Shown: positions 23,084-34,900 of the stretch, piece after piece
How positions within the stretch are numbered: position 1 is the stretch's first letter
How the letters are laid out: each line of letters opens with the position of its first letter
Assembly (NCBI GenBank): GCA_006384855.1
Contig: VCJN01002744.1
Coordinates: 124,001 to 188,000, forward strand
DNA length: 64,000 bases
Direction: 5' to 3'
Origin: Tetraselmis striata
Lineage: Eukaryota; Chlorophyta; Chlorodendrophyceae; Chlorodendrales; Chlorodendraceae
The notes under the pieces: generated by a model
Database searches by the model: none
Seen by the model: only the letters and a program-made list of their open reading frames with translations
What the model was told of the DNA's origin: nothing
Position numbers and translations under genes: made by a program

Positions 23084-26000
23084 AAGAGCGTCACCGTGGA
23101 AAGCCGAACATATAAGACAAAACGTCTGCCTCGTCTTTGTAAGGCATCAGTCAGTATATTGTCTGATACCGACAAATGCCGAGCACATATACATACGGAC
23201 CTCGGGTAAACAATCATTACATCACCTCGGGTAAACAATACCCGGTACGAGTTCTAGTGCGCGCGACGACGTGCGCGCTCTCGCACTAGTACCTATTGTA
23301 CCCGTAGAATGTACGTGGTGTACTTATAGAATCATGCTGCGGTATTGGTATCCGTACAATATGATGCCAAAGATAGTGCATGACGGGCTACACATTAGAA
23401 GCGCTATAACTGTCACGTCTTGGACTTCAACGATAAATCTGGCGCCCGGGACATACAAGTACTTGTTACAACGGAGTTATTGACGGCTGCTCTCCCGGAA
23501 GACGACGACTTTTGGCAAGAAACTGCGGTGGAGGAGTTGCGCTCAATGATTGAGGTGCGTATATACACGACCCCTATATATCCATTATTGGCTGAGTAGT
23601 GCCACACGTGTTATGCACTGGTGGAGCACAAGTACTACGTGGCGAAAGAGATAGACCCGCAAGTTTCGTACGAGCTAGTAGACTCCATCTGCACCTAGAT
23701 AGCCGCCCAGTACCGGTACCCACACGTTTAGCGCCGCCCAACCAACAACCATGTGCTGCCAGCGACTAGATGTGATATGTTGTGAAATGCTAGCATTGTA
23801 ACGAGGTAGTGGTACGTGCTCTATAACGATGTTCCAATTGGTGTAAATGCACACCTTCATGCACATCATGTCCCTGCTACACAATATGGGGACCATTGCC
23901 AGTGCCTTAACTTACCCCCCCCCCCCCCCCCACACACACACACTTTATAGTGTTCAGAACATTACTTTAAACAGTCGGGAAGCTACCAAACTTTTAGGGC
24001 GGGGGGGGGGGGGGGGGCGGGGGGATCGGAGGTGGCGGGGGGGGGGGGGCTCCTAAAACGGGACATTAATTCTCAGTGGCCTAATCCGTATGCGCGTTTC
24101 AATCAGCAAAATAGCGAGCAGCAAGCGATACCGGGACATGACCGGTACAAAGTATAGGTACCAGGTATATATATATATATATTTAGTAATCGTACGGGCT
24201 AACCAGGTAGCACCTATCACCTTGAGCAACACGCAAGGTCGACGCGACACCCATGCCCCACCTTTGAGTGGCACATTTGGCTCATGACTTCGGTCTAGAG
24301 GTGGTCGTCCGGTTTTCACCCGCGGGTCAGTCACACATTGTGGGGTTGAAAATGATAGGTTCCTTGTAAAAAAACTAATATTTCATATGGTATGCGCGAC
24401 ATTACAAAAGTATTGCTGAAAGTACTGCGGCGCGCTGTCGCGCGTCTTTGGGCGACCCGATGGTGCCCACCCGCGAGCCCACTACTCCGACCGCGCGCCC
24501 GGTCCCCGAGCCGGCTCAGTGCACGAGGGGTGTCACAACACAACCTACACCGGAGAACTCAAACATCGGCCCTTTGGTGGGTCTCGTTCCGCCTGTACTG
24601 GTATGTAGACGGGGTCATGGCGGGACAACGGTCAGGTGGCCTAGTTCGCGCGAATACGAAAGTATTGCTGAAAGTACTGCGGGACGCTCTCGCGCGTTCG
24701 GCGCAACCCACGGGCAGAGGTGGGCATTGGAAATTTCTTGAAAAACAAAAAAAGAGAAATTTCGGAAATTTCTGGAATTTCCATCGACCCCTGTGGAGGA
24801 AAGGGAAGCACCACCGCAACAGTGTAACTAAACTATTGTTCTGCGTGTACGTGTATATGTACTCATTTACACCAAAGGGAAGCCACAATGTTTAGTAGGG
24901 CAGATACATTTGCAAGGTCAATAGCATTATAATCCAACATCGATTACAATCAGTAAACATAATCACTACGATACACCAAAGGCGGGGCTGTAGATGGCAA
25001 TATTGGCTACGGCACGGCACTCCCACTCTGCTCGCATTGACGTTGTGCTGTAGCATTTATACCATCGGCATCACTACCAACAACCAATTGATGATGGTGT
25101 TGAGCAACAACTTGTTGATTGACCATATTTTGTTGGAACACACTTTGCTGTTGTTGGGCAGCAACATGTTGGAACAATGGCGCTGCTCCTGAAACGCCTT
25201 GCATAAGGTGTTGCACTGCGCTGCCACTGTGTTGCTGCAAGGCAAGCATTTGTTGGAGGCAAGCTTGGTTCAGGTGAATTGTTTTAGACGTTGCTGCTCA
25301 TAGGCATGCGCAGTCAACCATCCAGTTCGCTTCAGCGGCCGCGGGCTCCGAGCGGCGGCATGGATGGCGCACTGGAGGTGGTTGGACAAGTGGGCCCTGT
25401 GGGGCAAGCCGGCGCGCAGTCAGTAGCCGGGCATGAATCAGCGCGCGCTGACAAGAGGGGTGCGCGGCGATACCACGCATGCACTCAGCGCATGCACTAC
25501 GCACTCGCGCAGGGGTCGCAGGCAGCCGCAGCACGGCAGCATGCGCGGGCTGCGGGCGGGGGCGCGTACGTCGGGTACCTGGGCAGCGAAGTAGCGAAGC
25601 AGCTAACCATAGAAAACATGAAAGCAAGCGGGTGCGGGCGCCGGGCGGCCCGGAAGGAAGGCGGGCTGTCGGTGCGGAAATGGATGGGCAAGCATGGACA
25701 CTCTGGGCGTGCTGTGGGCATGTGGCTTCCCCGTAGCACTTTGCTTACATACTGCGGACTGTGGAGCCAGGCCGGCGAGGGGAGAGACCCAAAGCGGCGG
25801 GAGGATGGGCCACTGGGCCAGTGGTCGGGCATTGGGGATGTCAGTCAGCTAACTGCACATACAGCCGCAATCACGCCGCAATGCCGCGCATATTGCCCCA
25901 TGCTCACCTGCTGGCTGTACGGGTGCTCAAACTCATCACCTACGGGACGCTCTGGGCCCGCCACGTCGCCTACGGCACGAGCCCCGGTGTTTCAGACATG

Positions 26001-28946
26001 GAAATCTGAAATTCCAATGGAATTTCCAAAAGGTGGAATTTCCAGCAATTTGCTGGAAATTCCATCGAGCCCTGGTGAGATTTCCCGCAAAAGCCCATCT
26101 TTGCCCACGAGTGCCCGCCCGAGCCCACTCCCCTCTATGCGCCCGTTCTCGCTATGAGCCATCTTGATGGTGTGAAATTGGTATCCCATCATAGCCTAGA
26201 ACCGAGAACTCAAAACCTAGCCCTGTCGGTGAGCCTCTTGCCGCACGTGCTGCTAGCGAGACGGACTCGTGGCGGGGTCGCGGTCGATAGGCATTAAGCC
26301 TAGCGTGAAGTGGCGTGGACCTAGGGGTCTCTCAAACCGCAAGGGCCGACCGCAGCAGCCAGGACCACCCCGACTTACTCCGCACGCCATACGTTGTGTC
26401 GCGGCTAAGCAGCTTGGAGACGCAGCAATGTGCCCGAATAAGGCCGTGGTGGGGTGCCTCCCATCGCCGCGTTGCTCAGAGCGTTAATTCGCTCTCTCGT
26501 TGTCCTCCGTAATAAGGATCCATAAGTGGATAGAGCGCATGCCTGGCCCACACAGGTCAGACACCGCCTTCGCCCACTCTCCCTAACCTTTGGGGGGGTT
26601 AGGATAAGACTTTGGAGGCCTTGAGTTGGACCTTGTCAACCCATGGCTTGGCTGTCCAGGGCCGACCAGGCGAAAACGCAAGAGCATGTAGTGGTTAGAC
26701 ACGGGTGTACGATGAGTAATTTTAACTGGTAGGAGGACTTGTACACCCCTGCACATAAGTTTGGGGTCCCTTTTCGGCAGTCTCAAGACTTCAGAAGTCT
26801 AGGGTACCTGAACGTAGGGCATATGAGATGAAACCCTGGAATCTCAGAGGGTTTTATAAAACCTGCATGACGAGTGGCTCAAATCGAAGCTTAAAGACCT
26901 TTGACTAAGGAATCACGCTGCACTTGGTGCGTGGATGGGCGTCGCCTGCAACTGCACCAAAACCGGGGTCGGTATCACGCACACGCCGACGCGCGTGAAT
27001 AGACAACCAAACGGCGGGATGGCCATGAACGCGTGAGGAAACACATTGGCGAGGGGCTCGGGTGCATTTGGTTGGGGTGCAGCCGTGTGGGCGGCGGCCA
27101 GTACATGTCGCGTTGCGATACTGGCATGGCATCAATGTCGGCCACGCGCAGCAACACCCCCTTGGCTTTAAAACGCTATAACTTCTCAGGGTTTGCTCAA
27201 AAAAACTTTTTAAGCATACCACGCGATTCCTCGTTCCAATCTTCGTCGAAAGCAGTCTTCTAAAATAAACAATCGGTTTTTTTATTCCCCGGAAAAATCC
27301 CCAAAGATGATCATCCAAGTTGCCCCTCACTGCCTCATGTGCCCACCCATATCGGGCTCGTGGCTTTGCGCCAAGTCCGTGTCTAAGCCCCATACTCAGT
27401 TGCGCGAGAGAGTTATGTATGTGGATGACCACGGACCACCAACACTTGGCATGTGCCACCTCCTAGCGATACACACATCTACCAACCAAAATGCCATTTT
27501 CCAAGGCATTTTTCAAGGAATTTCATATTAATCAAAATCCACGCCCCTACCGCGCCACCCCGCCCACGAAACGGTGCAACTGGCATTCCACCACGCGCCC
27601 CCATAGTAGAGCATTGCCCTACACCAAGGGGGCCATCGAGCGCCTCTCCTACGTGCGTTCGCCGCAGAAACAGCAGCATTTTCACCCCAAAACTGCTCCC
27701 CACAGTGGCCAACTTGTCGTTGGGGTGTCACGTCGTGCCTATAGCGACATGCTTTCAGTGGCCTACACGCACGGTGTGTGCAACTTATGCCAAGGGCCGT
27801 ATCCACCGAGTTTGGTGCGACGAGTGCCGCTATTTCCATAGGTTTGGACGGTTGGCGCAACCCACAACTTTCTGCTGGCGCCAACGCATCATGCAATGAT
27901 TTCGCGTTTTTGAAAGGGCGCCCACAAATGGTCGTGTTGTCGCGCGGGTGGGTATAAAGCGCACAATAGGCGTTCGCACGAACTATTCCCACTGTAGTTA
28001 GCATGTATGCACATGCAGCCGGCGTTATCCTCGCCCATGCATGCGCTTTGCGATCGAAAATGCAAAACCCGGACTTATGTGGAGGGGTGTAGTAGTATCA
28101 CGTGTCGTACGCGCATCGATGCTGATACATCAATTAATACCCCCCGCCCGAGGAGAGATCGATTAGTGACGACGAGACGACGAGCATGTCAGTACCTATA
28201 ACGGGATAAGCGCAGTATCAGAGCGTATTTAAAAGGCGGATTAATCGGTGTTCTCGGATGTGCGCGTTGCTTGACGATGATGTCCACTGATGATCACTGA
28301 TGTTGACCGATGATCATCACTGATGTTCCTTGCTGGTAGTTAGGCGCTTTGCATGTAATCGGTTGTTTGATATGATGTTGCTCGGGCGGGGGGGAGGGGG
28401 AGGGGTTGCGGCGCGGTCGCTTGAAAACCAGAATATATGGAAAAAGCTGGAAGGGTGGCGAAACACGGCCAGGGCAGGCCTCGCCGTATGAAATTTTGCC
28501 ACTTATACCCCCGCGCTAGTAAGGATTATATGGCGAGAAAGCGCGGGGGTATCTCATGTCAAGCAGATAATACCATCGATCAGCACATAAAGCAGCATCA
28601 TCATCAGTCCACATATCGCGCGCTACTACTTGTAAAATTCGCCGGTACGCGCTACAGTACGTGTCGCGCTACAGTACGCGCGGTACAGATATGGCCAACA
28701 CTTTATTCAGCATGCGGCGTACCACGGCGCTGGTACGCTCGCCACTCTGGCACTGGTAACGAACCTGTTGCTCCTCGTGTGCATGCCTGCCACTTTGTAC
28801 CTCCTCCCCACGCACCCACCGTCAAGCGGCCCACGTGTGGCTGCGTATCTTGCTCGCGCGACCAAGAATTCCGTTTTGCTGCATATCTCTTCCCCGCCTC
28901 TACCCGCAAACTTGTATCACCCGTGCTGCCCGACCTCGGTGGCGCT
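23084..28946. other. Gene-poor, repeat-rich region before the polycystin gene
   Basis: No host gene is recognised. Features seen: a poly-C/CA tract at 23916-23943, G-rich tracts at 24001-24050, an AT microsatellite at 24166-24183, GGAAATTTC-rich palindromic stretches near 24730-24790 and 25995-26065, and a short repeat at 24407 and 24659. Minus-strand frames at about 26900-28000 look partly coding (for example ADIDAMPVSQRDMYWPPP) but match no family I know. They may be transposon remnants. Confidence 0.35.
25007..25249 (-). CDS. Small Gln-rich open reading frame, hypothetical
   Basis: The frame encodes 80 residues from ATG, with 13 or more Gln and several His and Val (FQHVAAQQQQSVFQQNMVNQ). 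It stays open upstream of the ATG for about 14 more codons (TIHLNQACLQQ). Low-complexity Gln-rich sequence can arise from CAA/CAG drift, and no homologous family is recognised. It could be an exon of a transposon or host protein, or chance. Confidence 0.25.
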   Translation of the reverse strand: MLALQQHSGSAVQHLMQGVSGAAPLFQHVAAQQQQSVFQQNMVNQQVVAQHHHQLVVGSDADGINATAQRQCEQSGSAVP

Positions 28947-31900
28947 ATGCACGGGCGCGCGCCGCCGGCGGCAGAGGACCAGCGGCAGCTCCTGCCGGGC
29001 GAAATTCCGGGGATGCACAAACATCGCAGCGAGCAGGCCCCGCATGCTCGGCATGACCTCGCAGGAGCGGTGCCGGTTCTCAACCCCCTCGAGAGCCTTG
29101 CGCGCGACCCGAGGCCAAGTCCGCACGAGTCTTGTCTAAATGTCAACTTACTGAAGGTGACGGGTGTGCCAGGACTCGCCCCCAGCGACTCGCTTTCAAG
29201 CCGAGGCAGGCGGGAGTAGCTTGCTTTCGTCGTACAGCGATGCTGTATCGTACGTAACACCGGCGTACAGCAGGCCCAGTAACAAGCTGTGCAAATAGTA
29301 ATACAGCGCGACACGTTGCTGCCACGGACGGCGATCTTTCCACCTCTACCTGCTTGTAGTGCCGCCCGAGCTTCAGTAGGGCGTACAGACATACCGCGGC
29401 CGGAAGTTGAAAGTCCTTTGCGTTTTCGGTCACTAGCTTGCTTGTGCACAGCCTGCTGCTGCTGTGGCGGTGTAGGGATAACTGAGACGCGGCTGCTGCG
29501 ACCCCCCTGACGCTATCAACCGCTTCCGGGGCGATGTTGGCCGCAGGAGCGCATCGAGCTGGAGCTGTCGCTGAAGCGCGAGGGGCTGCGATTCCTTCTC
29601 ACGCTGCTTTTCGGGTTCCTATTCGCGTATGTGCATCTGTTCGCCTTCGCTCCGACTGATCAATACGGTACGCCGCCCAGCTGCCGTGCTGTGTAGCTCC
29701 CTCCGTGCCGTCACGGAAAGCCCGAGGATATTTGCTCGTCATATATTTGTCGTACCACCCATATAAAACACGATGTTCCACAGACGTGCGACAGCCAAAC
29801 GTAAATTTATCAGGGCGTTCCTCGTCGCTGATATCTGCTGAGAGCGCTAGAATCGGTGCCGTCGTTGCAGAGACCAGCTGGTTAATCACCGAGAGGCTCG
29901 GGCTGGCGAAAGCGGAGAGACTCGCGTCGACGCGCGAGGCCTATGGCGCGCTGATGGAGACGGCGCGAAGCGCGCGCGCCTTCTACCCTCTCTCCAGCGT
30001 TTACGTCGCCAACGGGCTCGCGAAGGTATGGAATTTCGCACAACCCCCTTCCCCCTCCTCTTCTCTTAAACACATCCGCCACTTGCTCCCGGACCTTCTC
30101 AGTGCATTTATTTCTCGCGAACGCGCGGCTGTGCGAAACATATTTTTACGGTGGTGCTTTTGGCCCCGCTGGCGCTGCTCCCACCACAGACAATCTTGGA
30201 GGGGCGGAAGAAGTTCCTGAACGGGCCTCGGCTGGTCCCCCTCGACAACCACCCGACCCTGCCGATGGAATGGACGGTGTACTTCAGGCTGAGGCTCGAC
30301 GACTACAAGAACACCAAGCCCAAGAGGCTGCAGCTCATGTCACAGCGCATCAAGAAGGGAGGAGCGGATTTCACCTGCTGGGGGCTGTACTCTGAGGTGA
30401 ACCACAATTCGGATTATATGGATATTTGCCTGCTGGATTTGCGCGCTCCAATGCTTTTGCCATGTACACACACCCGTGTATTGACGTCTGGTGTAATGCG
30501 CACCGCATTTTGCCAAGGTTTCCCGCGACTGACCCCAATTAATATGCACCCAGGGCCTCTACAAGTACGTCTTGGTCTACGGCGGTCACAATCTTGAGGG
30601 AGGAGCAGTGGAGCTTGGGTTTACGTTCGATCGCGACACTGCTCACACGAATCCGCTGGGCCTCAGCCTTCTCGCGCTTACTGTGAATGCCACTCACGCT
30701 ACCGTCATGCTGGAGGTAGGAGTTTCTCTCCACACTCATTGATCACCCTTGACATGCATGCCCTGCCGCATTGCCCACCGTGTTGCCACCTCAGCTGTAC
30801 CATTCCACCCTGACCGTCTGATTATTGGCTCGGCTGCGACTCGGCGGCAGCTTGTGACATCAGTAAGATCAGGCCTGTCTGCCCTGCGGTGTTGCTTGTA
30901 GGACGCTGGAGAGATGTTTGTCCTGGAAGACCTGGGCAAGGAGGTGCTCCTGCCTGGCGTTGTGAGCCAACAGCTCCCGGACGGCACCCAGCCCACGGAC
31001 TGCCGGGGCGGGAACTACTACCTGGGCGCCGAGGGACTGGAGCTGGCAAATTTTGAATTTCGCCCGTTCGAGCTGACAGAGGCCACGGTGCGCCACCGCC
31101 ATCCCTGCGTGATGAGTTTCCCAACGCTCATCGAGGCGCATTTGTTGTGCACTTCCCTGCTCTTGCAGCTGAGAAGGAGTCTCACTCATTGCTTATTGAT
31201 TGCTGTACTCTCTGCCCAGTTCCACAACGTGCAAGAGGTGGGCCAGCCGCTGTCTCAGCTTGTCATCGGGGCGTCTCGCCCACCCGCTCCCGAGGCGGAC
31301 CAGCAGAACAGCTACCAGACGGAGGCGCACCGCACCACGCACGACCTGGTGCTACACGGCGCGGACACGCTCGAGGGGCTGGTCAGGCTCTCCGGCGCCA
31401 TAACGACGGAGGGAGCTGAAGACACCGGCCTTCTGAAGGACGAGCTGTTGGCTCCTGACACTGAGGGCGCGCTCGGCCCCAACTCCACCGAGTCCGAGTT
31501 CCTGTGGCTTTCCGACGCCGAACCAATGGTGTCAATTCTCGCAGAGGGCGAGGTGATGCAGCTTCCTCGGGGGACGCCGCCAGTAAACTCCTCCCTGTCC
31601 GCCAGCCTCAGCGATGCCTTCGCGGAGCTGATGGCCAATGGGCAGGACAACTTCACCCTCTCCTGGTGGGCTGCCGCCAGTCTCATTCGGCCTGACGACG
31701 CTGAAGAGACACGAGAGATGATAACGTTTGAGGACGGTGCCGGCAGCGGCCTGCCTCACTTGACGGTAACACAGCCCACCGCCATCATATATCATGCCAA
31801 CCCAACAAAAGCAGGCTGGAGAGGCCGGGACCGGTGAATTGGTGTTTGTGCACGCGAAGTTTTGTGTTTGCTGAACTATGGGTGTTGTGCTGGGGCTTCT

Positions 31901-34900
31901 TGCAGGTGGAGTATGTGCATGGAGGCAAGCTCCCGTCGTCCGGCGGCTGGATAGTGCGATTCAATGGGGCGCCGACCTGCCTGGATCCTGCATGGACCAG
32001 CACCGAGGCCTTGCTGTGCCAGAGATCGCCATCCTTTTGGTGCCAGGTCCGACTCTTACTCCGACCGATCTCTGTTGTGCTATCGACGTGCAGGCGCAAT
32101 GTCGACCCTTGGACATACTTTATACCCTTGACGCGGATTTACAATTAACCCGCGGTGCCTGGCCGTGCTTTGCCACCCTTCTAGCGTTTTTCTATTTCTA
32201 TTCTATTCCGCTATTCTATTCTATTCTTATATTATTGCTCAAGTTCCATCATAATAGACTGTTTAGGCTCACTACTAGGGATTATGTGATAACGCACATC
32301 GACACTTGATTTTACGGCGTTGTTTGTAATCCTGACCAAACGCCCAGTGTGATCCTTGCCAGCATGTATACGACGTTGGATCTGTAGCGTATGAGGATAA
32401 TAATCTGATCAAATACGAACAGATGAGGACTATACTCAACACGCGTAATACATGAGTGCAATTCACGCAACATTACGCGAGTGTGGTAAACACCAACATG
32501 TCGTGCATCGGTTCGCATTCCTAAATCGCTGTGCGATTTCAAACATTGCACGTATACTCAAACAATCATGTTTTAGTGCTTTCCGGAATTGATTTGCGAT
32601 GTGACTATGACTACGATTTATCTGTCGGTTTTCATTCAAAATAATCCAAAATCTCAGTACATTATCTATTTATATTCATATTTCTGACTGCCGAAATTCC
32701 ATCCGAATAGACTGTTGAGTTATCGTTTCAGATGGCCAGAATCCTCGACAACAAGCACTGCTGCTGCATCCTTCACCATGCGGATTGCGCTTTGTGTCGC
32801 TCACACCTGGATGCTCACACGATGTACTCGCAGGCCTCGGACTCCGGCACGCACGACGGCTTGTGGCGACACTTCGCGCTGCGCTTCTCGCAGCACGCCG
32901 ACGCCGCCACCCAGAGCCTGGATGTGCTGCAGGATGGGAAGCGCTTGTGTGGTGTCTCCTTCCCAGCGGAGCAGGGCATGCTTCCGCATCGCTCTACGGG
33001 GTGCGACGCCGCCGTGTCGCATCCGCTCTTGTGTGCTATTATTGTGCTCTCTATTCTAGATGGGTTTCTTCTGGACACAACCTGTGCTCCCTAATGTCTA
33101 TGCTGGTCATAATTAAATTCTCACTGATTTTGATTTGTCACTTATCAATGATTGTTATTAGCGTCACTTATTTCCCCATAATTTGATTCTCCGAGTTGAT
33201 TTGTTAAGTTTGTTTCCCCAAATCAATACTAGTCTGATGCTAACTTGATTCACCAAGTTAAACTGGCAGCATCCTGCTGTTATATACTCTCACCCAGTCA
33301 AAGATGAGAAGAGCGGCACTCTACAGCCTGTCACTTGCAAATGGGCCTGCTCACCCTCATTCCATATCCTGTGCGTGACGATTGCGGCGCCGACATGTGC
33401 CTACGCCTCCAGGTCCCTGCGCGTCGGGATGGAGGACCGCGGCAATGCGGCTGGCGCGGCACTGGCGCTCCAGGCGGTCGAGCTGTACTCCCAGGTTCTG
33501 ACCAGCCGTCAGATTATGGCACTGGCAAGCAATCCCAACGTAAGGAGACAGGCATGCTCCTTATTGTCCTGCTCTGCCATGATGAGCGCGTGGTCCCGTG
33601 CTGGTGTGGAAACTGTCTGCGATCGCCTCCTAACACTCCCTCGCCGTCCCGCCCCCAGTTGCAGGAATGTTTACCCCTTGATACGTTGACAGACAATCCA
33701 AACTACACCACATCCTTTGGCCAGGTTAGCCGCCGCCATCGCCCCCACCCTGGTCGCACTTGCCGCGCGACACTACCCTCCCGCCCTTTAGTGCTCTGGT
33801 GTTAACATTATAACAGTGACAAGAGGCTGCCGCCCGCATGGCATGTTTGCCCTGTAAGGCTGGATGCAGCACTGCTGACAGTAATCGCCGGTGGATTGGC
33901 CGCTGCCCTCTGCAGTCCTGCGCAGACCTGGCGGAGCAGCGGTCCGGCGCTGAGTCCGCAACCTCGGAAGCCGGCATCTGCACGCTGCCGTCTGCCATTG
34001 AAAACTGCCCGGTGTCCTGCCGCAACACGAGTGCCCCGCTGTGCTTCGACGGGCTGGTGTCGCCCCCGGCACCGGAGGAATCCCCCTTTGGTGCAGTCAC
34101 CAAGTGAGCACGGCCTTTGGCTCCCGCCACCCTCCCCGCCGCTCTGTCTGCTCACAATGAACATCTGGAGAGACAGGAAGAGGTGGATGACCGCCCGCAT
34201 ATCTTGGGGGCGGCGCTTGAGGCGGTCGGAAAAGTGCATGAAAGCATGCATTGAGTAGACGGGTAAAGCCATGACATTTTGAACAGACAGTAACAATCGA
34301 GGCGGCATTCGCCTGAAAGGTAAACCGCTTGCCACACGGCAACGTGATATCGAATATGTACCTGTTACCATAGGTACACATACTCGCAGTGTATAAACAT
34401 CGTTGTTGTCACCCTACATTCCTTCCCCCGCGAGACATCAATTCTCGATGTGTGGGGATCGAAATTGGTGACCTCTAGGTCCCTGGATCGGGAACTTGTG
34501 CTCCGAAACCAGTGTGACAATCGAGGCGGCATTCATCTCTTAACACACATCACTTGCCTTTCGGCCGCGTGATATGGTACATATGCTCGTCGTAACCTCA
34601 GAAACGCATCGTACACGTACTCCTAGCGCATACATGTATCGATATCGTCACGAGACCGCAGGCAAGGGACATTCTGCCAGCTCGTGTGGCTTTGTTCGCA
34701 TCGTGGCTGCGTCTCCATCTCCTCTACCATGACGGCAACCTGGCCCAGATCCGCTGCACCGCCGCGACTGACGGAGTCTGCTCCGCGGCTGCCCACTCCT
34801 GCAGGGCCCTGCTTCTCGAGCCCGCTGCCCGCGCCGCGAGGTTCCCTGACTACGGCGATGACGCGTACTGGTCCTCTCTGCAGCAGCACAGCAAGGCGCA

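Noticed and set aside
23916-24050. Poly-C, CA and poly-G tracts as a regulatory element
   Set aside because: Simple repeats of this kind are common across the window. Nothing ties this one to a gene.
26510-26590. tRNA-like stretch (AGTGGATAGAGCGCATGCCTGG)
   Set aside because: A D-arm-like sequence is present, but there is no acceptor stem pairing and no box B. It is not called as a tRNA or SINE.
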